From Pseudomonadota bacterium (GTDB lineage Bacteria > Desulfobacterota > SM23-61), in contig JAHJQK010000202.1 of NCBI GenBank assembly GCA_018819135.1, positions 1 to 54,622 on the forward strand: a DNA stretch of 54,622 nt. The letters run 5' to 3'. The notes under the pieces were generated by a model. That model saw only the letters and a list, made by a program, of their open reading frames with translations. It ran no database searches and was not told the origin of the DNA. This document shows positions 25,123 through 34,230 of the stretch, piece after piece; the stretch's first letter is position 1; each line of letters starts with the position of its first letter. The translations under genes were made by a program, and so were the position numbers.

Positions 25123-27642
25123 ATGCCAACCCAGAATATTCAGAATCGCCTCCCCGTCAAGATAGAGGAGGAAATGCAGAAATCCTACATGGATTATGCC
25201 ATGTCGGTAATTATTGGCCGGGCCTTGCCGGATGTTCGGGATGGGCTGAAACCTGTCCACCGCAGGGTGCTCTACGCCATGTACGATCTTTCCAACGATT
25301 GGAACAAGCCGTTCAAGAAATCCGCCAGAATCGTAGGAGACGTCATCGGAAAATACCATCCGCATGGAGACATGGCCGTTTATGATGCCTTGGTGCGCAT
25401 GGCTCAGGATTTTTCTCTGCGGTATCCTTTAATTAACGGGCAAGGAAATTTTGGATCCATCGATGGAGACCCGCCAGCAGCCATGCGTTACACCGAGGTA
25501 CGCATGGCCCGATTGGCGAGTGAGCTCCTATTCGACATCGAAAAGAATACGGTGGAAATTGCCCCCAACTATGACGGGTCGCTGACGGAACCCGCCATCC
25601 TGCCGGCGCGCTTCCCCAACCTTTTGGTCAACGGTTCCTCGGGTATCGCCGTAGGCATGGCCACCAACATACCCCCGCACAACCTACAGGAAGTGATCGA
25701 GGCCACAAGCGCCGTCATTCAGAATCCAGAAATCACCATTGAGGATTTGATGGTTATCCTCCCCGGTCCGGATTTCCCCACGGCCGGGTTTATCCTTGGG
25801 CAATCCGGGATTCGCGAGGCCTACCTTACGGGCAAGGGCACCATCCAGCTTAGAGCGCGCGCCCTGATCGAACGCCAGAAGAGGACGGAGCGGGAGTCGG
25901 TGGTAATCACGGAACTCCCCTATCAGGTGAATAAGGCCAAGCTCTTGGAAAGGATTGCCGAACTCGTCCAAGAGAAAAGGGTAGAAGGGATCTCCGACCT
26001 CAGGGATGAATCTGACCGGGAAGGGATGCGGATCGTTATCGAACTGAAAAGAGAGGCCGTCGCCCAGGTGGTCCTTAACCAACTCTTCAAGCATACCCAG
26101 ATGCAGGTCACCTTCGGCATCATCCTCTTGGCCATCGTCCATGGCCAGCCGCAAACGCTTAACCTCAAGGAGCTGATCCAGCAGTTCATCAACCACCGCA
26201 AAGAGGTGGTCACCCGCCGCAGCCAGTTTGAGTTGGGAAAAGCCGAGGCCAATGCCCACATCCTGGAAGGCTTAAAGATCGCCCTGGATAACCTCGACCG
26301 GGTCATTTCCTTGATTCGCTCTTCTAAAACCCCCCAAGATGCCAAAGAAGGGCTGATGGCTAAATTCTCGCTCTCCGAAGCCCAAGCCCAAGCTATTTTG
26401 GAGATGCGTTTACAGCGCCTGACGAACCTGGAACGGGAAAAGATCAACGAGGAATATAAAGAAGTCATCCAACTCATCGCCCGCCTGCGGGAGATCCTGA
26501 GCAACGAGCGCCTTTTGTTTAACCTGATCGGCGAAGAGCTTCAGGAGATTAAGGAACGCTACGGGGACGAACGGCGGACTTTGATCATTGAAGAAGCGCA
26601 AGAGATTAACCTCGAAGACTTGATCGTGGAAGAAGATATGGTCGTGACGATCAGTCACTCCGGCTATATCAAGCGCAATGCCATCAGTCTTTACCGTAGC
26701 CAGAGGCGGGGCGGGCGGGGGAAGATGGGCATGACCACCAAAGAAGAGGATTTTGTCGAGCACCTCTTCGTAGCTTCCACGCATAGTTATATTCTCTTCT
26801 TCACCGACGCGGGAAAGGTCTTCTGGTTGAAAGTCCACGAAATCCCCCAGGCGGGCCGTATGTCTCGGGGAAAAGCCATCGTCAATTTGTTGAACCTTTC
26901 GGGAGAAGAGAAGATTACCGCCATCCTTCCCGTACGGACCTTTGAAGAGGGGAAATACGTCATCATGACCACGAAGAACGGTGTGGTCAAGAAGACCGAC
27001 CTGATGTCTTACGGCCATCCGCGCACGGGCGGAATCATTGCCCTGACCCTTGATCCGGGAGACGAGTTAATCTCGGCCTGCCTGACGGATGGAACGAAGG
27101 AGATCCTGCTCAGCTCCCGGGAAGGCAAGGCCATTCGCTTCTCCGAGGAAGAGACCCGCGCCATTGGGCGCACGGCCAGAGGGGTGAAAGGGATTACCCT
27201 GGGCAAAAATGATTTCCTGGTCTCCATGGATATCATCACCCCCGGAACGCTGGGGGCAGCCATTCTATCGGTCACGGAAAAAGGTTTTGGTAAGCGTACG
27301 CCCATTGAGGATTATCCCCTGCAAAGCCGGGGGGGCAAAGGCGTTATAACGATTAAGACTTCCCCGCGGAACGGAAATTTGGTGGGGGTGCAGCAGATTA
27401 CCGAGCAAGACGATGTCATGCTCATCACGGACAAAGGGAAAATAATTCGTTTACGAGGTGAAGAAATCTCGGTCATTGGGCGGAACACCCAGGGGGTGAA
27501 GCTCATTGAGCTGGAGCCCGGAGAACGGGTGATGGCCGTTACCCGCTTGGCCGAGCGCGAGGAAGAGCCGGAGGAGGAACAAGCAATAGAAGAGAGCCCA
27601 GAGGAAACCCCAGAAGAAAGCGGGGGAGAGGAAAGTTCATAA
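25123..27642 (+). CDS. gyrA: DNA gyrase subunit A
   Basis: An 839-residue GyrA with the winged-helix breakage domain, catalytic Tyr123 in [11 protein letters not shown], and the quinolone-pocket helix [17 protein letters not shown]. In that helix the position of E. coli Ser83 is Met84 while the acidic residue (Asp88) is kept. The C-terminal DNA-wrapping beta-pinwheel carries the GyrA box [10 protein letters not shown] near residue 527, and the tail is strongly acidic (about 30 residues, Glu-rich). It forms gyrase with GyrB, encoded 93 bp upstream. gpsA begins 4 bp after its stop. Confidence 0.97.
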   Translation: MPTQNIQNRLPVKIEEEMQKSYMDYAMSVIIGRALPDVRDGLKPVHRRVLYAMYDLSNDWNKPFKKSARIVGDVIGKYHPHGDMAVYDALVRMAQDFSLRYPLINGQGNFGSIDGDPPAAMRYTEVRMARLASELLFDIEKNTVEIAPNYDGSLTEPAILPARFPNLLVNGSSGIAVGMATNIPPHNLQEVIEATSAVIQNPEITIEDLMVILPGPDFPTAGFILGQSGIREAYLTGKGTIQLRARALIERQKRTERESVVITELPYQVNKAKLLERIAELVQEKRVEGISDLRDESDREGMRIVIELKREAVAQVVLNQLFKHTQMQVTFGIILLAIVHGQPQTLNLKELIQQFINHRKEVVTRRSQFELGKAEANAHILEGLKIALDNLDRVISLIRSSKTPQDAKEGLMAKFSLSEAQAQAILEMRLQRLTNLEREKINEEYKEVIQLIARLREILSNERLLFNLIGEELQEIKERYGDERRTLIIEEAQEINLEDLIVEEDMVVTISHSGYIKRNAISLYRSQRRGGRGKMGMTTKEEDFVEHLFVASTHSYILFFTDAGKVFWLKVHEIPQAGRMSRGKAIVNLLNLSGEEKITAILPVRTFEEGKYVIMTTKNGVVKKTDLMSYGHPRTGGIIALTLDPGDELISACLTDGTKEILLSSREGKAIRFSEEETRAIGRTARGVKGITLGKNDFLVSMDIITPGTLGAAILSVTEKGFGKRTPIEDYPLQSRGGKGVITIKTSPRNGNLVGVQQITEQDDVMLITDKGKIIRLRGEEISVIGRNTQGVKLIELEPGERVMAVTRLAEREEEPEEEQAIEESPEETPEESGGEESS

Positions 27643-27645
27643 CGC

Positions 27646-28677
27646 ATGGCCGAGTTTCTCACCAAAAAAGGGCGAATCGGCGTTATCGGCGCCGGAAGCT
27701 GGGGTACGACGCTGGCCAATCTCTTGGCCGAAAAAGGGCTACCGATCGATCTCTGGGTTTTTGAAGAAGAACTCTTCCGGGCCATGCAAAGCAAAAGAGA
27801 GAACGAATTCTTCCTCCCCGGAATTTCACTCCCGGATAACATCCGGGTAACCCTTTCTCTGGAAGAAGCCTGTACCGGCAAAGAGATTTTGGTCTGTGCC
27901 GTACCTTCCCATGTCGTGCGGGAAGTGTTTAGCAAGGGGCGGCCTTACATCCAAGAGGGAACCTTGATTATTAGCGCCACCAAGGGACTCGAGGACGAAA
28001 CCTACTTCACCGCATCGCAAGTTTTGCGAGACACCATCGGCCGGAACCTCAAGGCTGAGATTGCCTGCCTTTCCGGGCCGAGTTTTGCCAGAGAAGTCGC
28101 TTGTAAATTTCCCACGGCGGTCACGGCGGCTGCGGTCCACCCGGAAGCCGCGCGGCAAGCGCAAATTCTTTTGGCCAGGTCCTACTTCCGCGTCTACACT
28201 AACCCCGATCCGACCGGTGTGGAGTTAGGGGGTGCGACCAAGAACGTCATGGCCATTGCCGCCGGTGCCTCCGACGGGTTAGGGTTCGGGCATAGTTCCC
28301 GGTCGGCGTTAATCACGCGAGGATTAGCGGAGATGACCCGCTTGGGGGTAAAGATGGGAGCGGACGCGCGGACCTTTTTCGGGCTGGCCGGCCTGGGAGA
28401 TATGGTCCTGACTTGTACCGGAAATTTGAGCCGGAATCGCAATGTCGGTTTAGAGTTGGGAAAAGGGCGGAGGCTCCAGGATATTCTTGAAGGAATGAGG
28501 ATGGTCGCCGAGGGGATTCGTACCACCAAGGCCCTGCGAGCATTAGCTCGAGAAAAGGAAGTGGAGATGCCCATCACGGATAAGATTTATGAGATCCTTT
28601 ACGAGGGCAAAGATCCACGGGAAGCAGTGATCGAGTTGATGTCCCGTGATCCCCGGTCAGAGCAGGAAGGTTCGTAA
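27646..28677 (+). CDS. gpsA: Glycerol-3-phosphate dehydrogenase [NAD(P)+]
   Basis: A 343-residue GpsA that reduces dihydroxyacetone phosphate to sn-glycerol-3-phosphate for phospholipid synthesis. The Rossmann motif IGAGSWGTTLANLLAEKG is at residues 11-28. ATKGLE, CLSGPSFAREVA, the catalytic Lys in GATKNVMAIAAG, and AGLGDMVLTCTG follow. The last residues are charged. It starts 4 bp after gyrA and closes the + strand replication block. Confidence 0.96.
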   Translation: MAEFLTKKGRIGVIGAGSWGTTLANLLAEKGLPIDLWVFEEELFRAMQSKRENEFFLPGISLPDNIRVTLSLEEACTGKEILVCAVPSHVVREVFSKGRPYIQEGTLIISATKGLEDETYFTASQVLRDTIGRNLKAEIACLSGPSFAREVACKFPTAVTAAAVHPEAARQAQILLARSYFRVYTNPDPTGVELGGATKNVMAIAAGASDGLGFGHSSRSALITRGLAEMTRLGVKMGADARTFFGLAGLGDMVLTCTGNLSRNRNVGLELGKGRRLQDILEGMRMVAEGIRTTKALRALAREKEVEMPITDKIYEILYEGKDPREAVIELMSRDPRSEQEGS

Positions 28678-28697
28678 CGGAAGAAACAGCCCTTTTT

Positions 28698-29390
28698 CTA
28701 CTTCTCCGATCGGGGCGGCAGGGAGGGAAGCCCGGCCAAGAGGCGTTCGACCAATTTTTTTCCTAAATTCTTTGCCGCCTGGCTCGGCCCACGAATTTTT
28801 CCTTCGGCCATCCATAACACCGCCCCCTTTTCCATCTCCAGCACCCGCAAGACCAGCCGGATCTGACAGGTCCCCTGATGATAGGTCGGCAGAGCCCGGT
28901 ACTCGTAGCGTCCTCCCTCCCAAACCTGAAAGGATTCTGATCGAACGTAGGGTTTCTGCAAAGAATATTGCAGCAGGGTGCCCGTAAGCAGAAGCTTGGC
29001 TTTCAGTCGCTCGTTGGTCTTGATAAGGGAGGACTGGTTGGCAAGTAAAAGTGGAGGGGTAAAGCCGAATTTCTGGAGGACCGCAGAAACTTCCCCGGGA
29101 GGAATCAGGGTATAACCTTTGGCCGCCAAAAAAGTGTAAATAAAGGAATTGAGGTCTGAACCGGATTGAGGATAACCGGCAGCATCTGGAATAGGAAGAA
29201 GGGCCACCGGTTGGAAGTTTTGAAAATTTACCTCCCGGGAAAAAGACTTGTCCACGTTCAGATTATAAAAGCATCCGGCAAGGGAGAGAAATAAGATCAA
29301 AACCCCAAGCGAGGGAAAAAGGACTTTTCTGCGTGGCGCGAACAAGACCTTGCTCCTGAGGTAGAAATTCGTTAAAATAAATTTATTCAT
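28698..29390 (-). CDS. Lipoprotein of unknown function
   Basis: A 230-residue protein convergent with gpsA. From ATG 29390 (AAGGTG upstream) it has a long basic N-terminus, a hydrophobic core and lipobox LSLAGC near residue 39. A TTG at 29345 with AGGAG before it would give a shorter, more standard signal. The mature part has NFQPVALLPIPDAAGYPQSG and KLLLTGTLLQYSL segments, reminiscent of the CsgG/DUF799-like lipoproteins that assemble at the outer membrane. That similarity is at fold level only. No neighbours suggest a function. Confidence 0.65.
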   Translation of the reverse strand: MNKFILTNFYLRSKVLFAPRRKVLFPSLGVLILFLSLAGCFYNLNVDKSFSREVNFQNFQPVALLPIPDAAGYPQSGSDLNSFIYTFLAAKGYTLIPPGEVSAVLQKFGFTPPLLLANQSSLIKTNERLKAKLLLTGTLLQYSLQKPYVRSESFQVWEGGRYEYRALPTYHQGTCQIRLVLRVLEMEKGAVLWMAEGKIRGPSQAAKNLGKKLVERLLAGLPSLPPRSEK

Positions 29391-29440
29391 TACTATTACA
29401 CCTTAGAAAAGAACTGCTGTCAAGGGAGGCCAAATTTCTT

Positions 29441-29803
29441 ATGCCCATCTATGAATACCTCTGTCAGGATTGTGACCGAGTTTCCAGTTTTATCGTTCTA
29501 GGCCTACGGGCCCCTTTCCATCCCGCATGCAAGAGGTGTCAAAGTCGTAAGATGACCAAGCTCATTTCCAGAGTAGCCCGGGTTCGATCCGAGGAGAGCC
29601 GCTTAGAATCCCTGGCCGATCCCGCCAAGCTGGGAGATATCGACGAGAATAACCCCGCCAGCATGGCCCGCTGGATGAAGAGGATGGGCAAAGAATTAGG
29701 GGAGGATTTGGGTGAAGATTTTGACTCCATGGTGGATGAAGCCATGGCGGAAGAAGATAAGGACCGGGAGAAGGTACCTGAGGCAAAAGAAGATGACTTT
29801 TAG
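29441..29803 (+). CDS. FmdB-family zinc-ribbon protein
   Basis: A 120-residue protein starting MPIYEYLCQDC, the standard FmdB N-terminus, with zinc-binding Cys8/Cys11 and Cys30/Cys33 (CKRC). The C-terminal two thirds is very acidic and helical (DENNPASMARWMKRMGKEL, then EDFDSMVDEAMAEED), a common extension in Desulfobacterota relatives. FmdB proteins are thought to be small regulators, but no target is established. The gene stands alone between a divergent lipoprotein and a short hypothetical. Confidence 0.8.
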   Translation: MPIYEYLCQDCDRVSSFIVLGLRAPFHPACKRCQSRKMTKLISRVARVRSEESRLESLADPAKLGDIDENNPASMARWMKRMGKELGEDLGEDFDSMVDEAMAEEDKDREKVPEAKEDDF

Positions 29804-29880
29804 CAGGATGCGGAAAAACCCCAATTCACCGTAGGAATGACAAGCGAAAGCTGAAAAAGGCGGCCTGGGGAAAATAGCAC

Positions 29881-30150
29881 ATGCCCATTGCCGGAAATCC
29901 CAAAAAATTGGCCCATGATGTTGCGGAAGGGTACCAGCAATTCACTCCGGCCACCCTCCGCCAGTATTCGGCCGCAGATTTAAAGGTCCTTCTTTTCAAC
30001 CTCAATATCGTCCTGCGGGAAATGCGCGGGAAACAGGTCTCCCTGGAAGACAGTGAAGCTCTCCAGGAAAAGCACACCAAAATCCACCGCCTCAACCAAG
30101 CCATCAATACGATTCAGGCCTATTCTGCCTTAAAAGGAATCAAAATTTAG
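29881..30150 (+). CDS. Small helical hypothetical protein
   Basis: An 89-residue protein from ATG 29881 with GGGGAAAA upstream. It is predicted to be mostly helical (TLRQYSAADLKVLLFNLNI, then EKHTKIHRLNQAINTIQAY), soluble, with no Cys and no known motif. Codon use matches the neighbouring chromosomal genes, so it is probably real. I do not recognise a family. It follows the fmdB-like gene by 77 bp. Confidence 0.55.
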   Translation: MPIAGNPKKLAHDVAEGYQQFTPATLRQYSAADLKVLLFNLNIVLREMRGKQVSLEDSEALQEKHTKIHRLNQAINTIQAYSALKGIKI

Positions 30151-30202
30151 GGAAAACCAGAGGGCCATTCCGGCGGGCCTTCCCCGCTCCCTTAAAATTT
30201 CC

Positions 30203-30231
30203 TTGACAAAATTATTAACCTTGCACATATT
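30203..30231 (+). promoter_or_regulatory. Promoter upstream of the thiolase operon
   Basis: TTGACA (30203-30208) and CATATT (30226-30231) are spaced 17 bp. It lies about 100 bp before the small gene at 30332 and could drive the whole 30332-35793 gene run. Confidence 0.55.
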
Positions 30232-30331
30232 GCCTTTGTAGGTTTTTAGGCTCTTTTCTCCAACGGCCTATTCAGCCGAACAGCAGTTTTCTATAAAAAT
30301 CTAAACTTTATCCCAAAGAGAGGTGCGACCC

Positions 30332-30532
30332 ATGGGATACTGGTTTGAAAATCCCACGCTGAAAGCTCTGGCCCCCTTGGCCCTTTCGACTTCCAGCAAA
30401 GGCCTTACGACCATCTTTAATACTCCCAAAATGTTCATCGGATCGAGAGGAAAAGAGAAGTTAAATGAGCTCACGGCAAAACTAAAAGACAGCGAGGAAT
30501 TGGAAATCTTCTTAACCCTCGCTGGTGGGTAA
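30332..30532 (+). CDS. Small hypothetical protein ahead of the thiolase genes
   Basis: A 66-residue protein from ATG 30332, with GAGAGGTG at 30318-30325. It starts with MGYWFENPTLKALAPL and ends in a Lys/Glu-rich helix and FLTLAGG. There is no signal peptide or metal site. It is followed after 126 bp by the first thiolase gene and lies behind the same promoter. I do not recognise it. It could be a leader-type or accessory protein of the operon. Confidence 0.45.
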   Translation: MGYWFENPTLKALAPLALSTSSKGLTTIFNTPKMFIGSRGKEKLNELTAKLKDSEELEIFLTLAGG

Positions 30533-30658
30533 AAAATTTTTCCAAAGAGGGGAGATGAAGTTTTTAAATTCAACAAAGAAAAGATAGGAGGTGAAGAGGC
30601 AAGAGGGAAAGAAAGCGGAAGGAAAAAATAAATTTTAGAGAAAGGAGGAGGTCGCAAA

Positions 30659-31807
30659 ATGTCCAAAAGAGTTGCCATTGTTGGTGTTGGAACAACCGGT
30701 TTTCGGGCAACCACTCCAGATGTATCTTATCGAGAATTAACCTATGAAGCCGCAACCAAAGCATATTTTGAGGCGGGCATTGAACCAAAAAATGTAGATG
30801 CATTCGTCGCTACCTCGGAAGATTTTCTCGAAGGGTATAGCATATCTGATGAATATTCACCCGACCAATTGGGAGCAGTCCTCAAGCCCATTTATACCAT
30901 TCCGGGAGACTTTATTCACGCTCTGGCCTGCGGCCAGATGATGATCCTTTCTGGAATAGGGGATATCATGGTGGTTCAAGGGATGTCCAAGGCATCGAAT
31001 ATGTTAACCCTATCCGAAATGGTCGCCTTTGCGCAGGACCCCATTTACAACCGGCCATTAAAAGAAAGCCCCCACGCGGTGGCCGGAATGGAAATGGCCA
31101 GATTTTTGTATGAGACCGGGACGACCCGGGAGCAGTGTGCCAAGGTGGTTGTGAAAAACAAAAAGAACGCCTTAAACAATCCGCTGGCCGGCCATGGAGC
31201 CCTTATCGATTCTGATTATGTTCTCAATTCCGAGGTCGTCTCTTTTCCTCTGACTCAGATGGATATCAGCCCCCACGCCGATGGAGCTGTGGTGGTGGTC
31301 CTGGCAGAGGAAAAAACCGCCAGGGCCCTCTCGGACAAACCCGTCTGGATTAGAGGAATTGGATGGTGCTCAGATACACCAGGCCTGGAAACTCGGAATT
31401 GGGGAGAAGCTATTTATGCCCAGTTGGCCGCGGAAATGGCCTACAAGATGGCTGGAATTCGTTATCCCCGAAAGGAGATTGACTTTGCGGAGATCAATGA
31501 TGAATTCTCCTACAAAGAACTACAGCATCTCGAGGCCATGCGAATCTGCAGAAAAGGAGAAGCCGGGCCTCTCACCGAGATGGGGGGAACGGAGATTTCC
31601 GGAGAAATTCCCGTCAATCCTTCCGGGGGTTGTCTCGGGGCGGGAAACCTCTTTGAACTCAATGGCGGGCGGAAAGTTCTCGAAGTTGTCCGCCAATTGA
31701 GAGGTGAAGCGGGTAAGAATCAGATTAAAAATGTGACTACAGGGTTGGCGCAGAGTTGGAGGGGGATCCCGACGACTACCGGGACAGTGGTGATCCTGAG
31801 CAATTAA
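30659..31807 (+). CDS. Thiolase-like protein 1 (SCP-x/BbsB type)
   Basis: A 382-residue member of the thiolase superfamily in the SCP-x/archaeal-type branch, which works with DUF35 zinc proteins. ATG 30659 follows GGAGGAGG. The position of the nucleophilic Cys is kept as Cys91 in HALACGQMM, but the canonical C-terminal GHP motif reads VNPSGGCLGAGNLFE, with Asn in place of His. The C-terminal CxG is also absent (TTGLAQSWRG). It heads a four-gene set: two thiolases, two DUF35 proteins. Partners like these cleave or form beta-ketoacyl-CoA, as BbsAB does in anaerobic toluene breakdown. The substrate here is unknown. Confidence 0.82.
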   Translation: MSKRVAIVGVGTTGFRATTPDVSYRELTYEAATKAYFEAGIEPKNVDAFVATSEDFLEGYSISDEYSPDQLGAVLKPIYTIPGDFIHALACGQMMILSGIGDIMVVQGMSKASNMLTLSEMVAFAQDPIYNRPLKESPHAVAGMEMARFLYETGTTREQCAKVVVKNKKNALNNPLAGHGALIDSDYVLNSEVVSFPLTQMDISPHADGAVVVVLAEEKTARALSDKPVWIRGIGWCSDTPGLETRNWGEAIYAQLAAEMAYKMAGIRYPRKEIDFAEINDEFSYKELQHLEAMRICRKGEAGPLTEMGGTEISGEIPVNPSGGCLGAGNLFELNGGRKVLEVVRQLRGEAGKNQIKNVTTGLAQSWRGIPTTTGTVVILSN

Positions 31808-31823
31808 GGAGGAGGTGAAAAGA

Positions 31824-32981
31824 ATGAGAAGAGTAGCCATTGTTGGAGCAGGGCTGACTAAATTTTATCGGAATACTCTGGAAACACCCAAGGAGCTGGC
31901 TTATGAGGCCACCAAAATGGCCCTGGATTCCTGTGAGATGAAGCTTTCGGATATAGATTGTGTAGTCCATGGAACCGCCCCAGATGCCTTCGATGGCGTT
32001 CATATGAAGGGGGAGTATCTTTCCGATGCTTCCGGGGGATATCGAAAACCCTATATGAGAAACTTTGTAGGAGGCGGTACGGGAGTTTTCGCGCCCATTC
32101 ATGGATGGTTCCATGTAGCGTCGGGGATGTTTGACACCTGCCTGGTGGTTTGTGAAGAGAAGATGTCCTCTGCCTATCCCCATCCTGCCGGGGCGTTCCT
32201 TACCATCTTTGATCACACGACCGAGCAACCCCTCTATCCCACTCTCATCTGGATCTTCGCCATTGAGATGAACCGGTTCATGACTACTCATGGGTATCGC
32301 AAAGAAGACATCGCTCTGGTTGCCGTGAAAAATAAAAAGAATGCCCTTGACCATCCGTCTGCTCAAATACCAGGAGAAATAACCGTCCAGGACGTCCTTA
32401 ATTCCGAGATCATGGCCTGGCCGGTGAACCGGCTCGATATCAGCCCGACGAGCGATGGAGCTGCAGCCATCGTCTTGGCCGCGGAACATGTAGCCCGCCG
32501 GGTCACGGAAAAACCAGTCTGGATGGACGGGGTAGGTTTTTGCTTGGACACAGCTTACTGGTGTACCCGGGACCTTTATTACCCGGATTATCTGGAAGTT
32601 GCTGCCCGCCAGGCCTATAAAATGGCTGGCATCAGAGAACCCTCTAAAGAAATTCATGTTGCCGAACCTTACGATCCCTTCACCTATAAAGAACTCCACC
32701 ATATCGAAGGATTAATGTTGGCCCCCAGGGGGAAGTCCGTTCAAATGCTGGTGGATGGGGTGTTTAACCGGGAGGGAAATCTCCCCACTTCTCCTTCGGG
32801 AGGACTTCTGGGCGTCGGCAATCCCATTGCGGCGGCAGGCCTGATGAAGATCATCGAGATCTTCCTGCAATTGAGAGGGGAAGCGGGTAAACGCCAGATT
32901 TCCGGCAAACCAACCTGCGGGGTGGCCAATGCCTGGGGTGATTTGATGCAGGTTGGAACGGTTGTTGTGATGAGAAGTTAA
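31824..32981 (+). CDS. Thiolase-like protein 2 lacking the catalytic Cys
   Basis: ATG 31824 lies after GGAGGTG at 31811-31817. The 385-residue protein is homologous to thiolase 1 (NKKNAL, SPTSDGAAA, LRGEAGK blocks are shared). The nucleophile region reads NFVGGGTGVFAP, with Gly where thiolases have Cys, and the GHP motif reads GVGNPIAAAG. It is therefore unlikely to form the usual acyl-enzyme and may be the structural half of a heteromeric thiolase with thiolase 1. A distant CGVANAWGD motif near the C-terminus could supply another Cys. It is followed by the DUF35 gene after 18 bp. Confidence 0.8.
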   Translation: MRRVAIVGAGLTKFYRNTLETPKELAYEATKMALDSCEMKLSDIDCVVHGTAPDAFDGVHMKGEYLSDASGGYRKPYMRNFVGGGTGVFAPIHGWFHVASGMFDTCLVVCEEKMSSAYPHPAGAFLTIFDHTTEQPLYPTLIWIFAIEMNRFMTTHGYRKEDIALVAVKNKKNALDHPSAQIPGEITVQDVLNSEIMAWPVNRLDISPTSDGAAAIVLAAEHVARRVTEKPVWMDGVGFCLDTAYWCTRDLYYPDYLEVAARQAYKMAGIREPSKEIHVAEPYDPFTYKELHHIEGLMLAPRGKSVQMLVDGVFNREGNLPTSPSGGLLGVGNPIAAAGLMKIIEIFLQLRGEAGKRQISGKPTCGVANAWGDLMQVGTVVVMRS

Positions 32982-32999
32982 GGAAAGGAGGGTGAAAAT

Positions 33000-33530
33000 A
33001 TGGCGATTACAGAAAAAGATGTGGCTAAAACAGCAACCAAATTGAGTATCAATGAAATCTTAGAAGGGAAAGTCCTCTCGGTAAAATGGGAGCCGAAATT
33101 AAAATACGCCTGGGACAATGGTCCGGCCATCGGCCGATACTTGGCAGAGTTAAAAGAGGGGAGGATCATCGCCAAGAAATGCGCCAAGTGTCATCGGATA
33201 ATGATTCCGCCCAGAATGTTCTGCGAGCTCTGCTGGGTCCCGGCAGGGGAATGGGTATATGTGCAGGATACAGGTATCGTCAACACCTGGGTAGTAAGTT
33301 ATGTGGACTGGAAAGCAACCCGTCTCGATATTAAAGGCGGGGTCAGACCCTTCACCCCAGCAGTGATTGAGATCGATGGCGCATCCAAGGGAATGGGCAT
33401 TCTCCACCACTTGAATGAAGTGGACCCTTGGAAGATCTCGCGGGGAATGAAGGTGAAGGCCGTGTGGAAACCGGCGAAGGAGAGAACAGGTGCCATTACG
33501 GATATTAAATATTTCAAACCGATTGAATAA
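33000..33530 (+). CDS. DUF35 zinc-ribbon/OB-fold protein 1
   Basis: A 176-residue DUF35 protein. A rubredoxin-like zinc ribbon (KKCAKCHRIMIPPRMFCELCW, with CxxC pairs near residues 61 and 76) is followed by an OB fold (GIVNTWVVSYVDW and MKVKAVWKP). An N-terminal 40-residue extension precedes the ribbon. Proteins of this type bind thiolases and help channel CoA esters, as in BbsA or the archaeal acetoacetyl-CoA thiolase complex. AAGGAGGGTG before the start and the 18-bp spacing show it belongs to the thiolase operon. Confidence 0.85.
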   Translation: MAITEKDVAKTATKLSINEILEGKVLSVKWEPKLKYAWDNGPAIGRYLAELKEGRIIAKKCAKCHRIMIPPRMFCELCWVPAGEWVYVQDTGIVNTWVVSYVDWKATRLDIKGGVRPFTPAVIEIDGASKGMGILHHLNEVDPWKISRGMKVKAVWKPAKERTGAITDIKYFKPIE

Positions 33531-33613
33531 GGCTAAAGGCTTGGGGTGCAAGGCTCAAGGCAAAAAATTAGCCTCCAACCTCAATCCTCTAACTTTTATA
33601 AGGGGGTGAGCCG

Positions 33614-34087
33614 ATGGCATTGATTGAACGATATCAGATGACGACAGACATTACCTACTGGCCAGGTCAAATCCCGATGAGTTATATCTATACCGTCGGA
33701 AGAGCTGGGGAGAAATTCTTTCGGGAGATCATGAACGGGAAGATGATCGGGGCGAGATGCGAGTCCTGTAAAGTTACCTATGTTCCTCCCAGAATATACT
33801 GTGAGAAATGCTTTGCCCGGCTGGAAGATCATTACCTTGAGGTCGGAACCAAGGGAACCGTTCATACCTTTACCCGATGCTATGAAGCCTATGATGGGAC
33901 AAAGAAAGAAACCTCCACCATCGTCGCTGTCATCCGCATCGATGGGACCGAAGGAGGATTGGTACATTGGCTGGGAGAAGTTGATTTTAAAGCTATTTAC
34001 ATTGGGATGCCGGTAGAAGCCGTTTTTAAACCGAAGAAAGAGCGCGAAGGAAGCATTCTGGATATAAAGTATTTTAAACCGATTTAG
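33614..34087 (+). CDS. DUF35 zinc-ribbon/OB-fold protein 2
   Basis: A 157-residue paralogue of the preceding protein, with zinc ribbon RCESCKVTYVPPRIYCEKC (two CxxC) and OB fold (GTVHTFTRCYEAYDG, then MPVEAVFKPKKE). Both DUF35 proteins end in nearly the same DIKYFKPI sequence, consistent with a tandem duplication matching that of the two thiolases. AAGGGGGTGAG precedes ATG 33614. One DUF35 may pair with each thiolase. Confidence 0.85.
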   Translation: MALIERYQMTTDITYWPGQIPMSYIYTVGRAGEKFFREIMNGKMIGARCESCKVTYVPPRIYCEKCFARLEDHYLEVGTKGTVHTFTRCYEAYDGTKKETSTIVAVIRIDGTEGGLVHWLGEVDFKAIYIGMPVEAVFKPKKEREGSILDIKYFKPI

Positions 34088-34104
34088 GACCCTTTATTTA
34101 ATGA

Positions 34105-34132
34105 GGGGGGCAGACCAAAAACTCTGCCCCCC
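34105..34132. terminator. Strong GC-rich hairpin after the DUF35 genes
   Basis: GGGGGGCAGA (34105-34114) and TCTGCCCCCC (34123-34132) are a perfect 10-bp inverted repeat with an 8-base loop, 17 bp past the stop. There is no U-run on either strand, so it may attenuate or stabilise the upstream message rather than terminate fully. Confidence 0.5.
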
Positions 34133-34230
34133 ATCTATCGAAGAGAAGAAATTAACCCCACCTTCTAAAAACTTTTGTCATCAAGAAAAAAGGCCTCCAT
34201 CTTTATTCCCTATTAAAAGAGGTGGGTCCG

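Noticed and set aside
25684..27018. Several long minus-strand frames opposite gyrA (191-202 codons)
   Set aside because: They are shadows of a highly conserved gene with high-GC third positions; none carries family motifs.
34105..34132. 10-bp GC hairpin as a classical terminator
   Set aside because: Neither strand has a U-run after the stem, so it is listed only as a hairpin with a possible terminator role.
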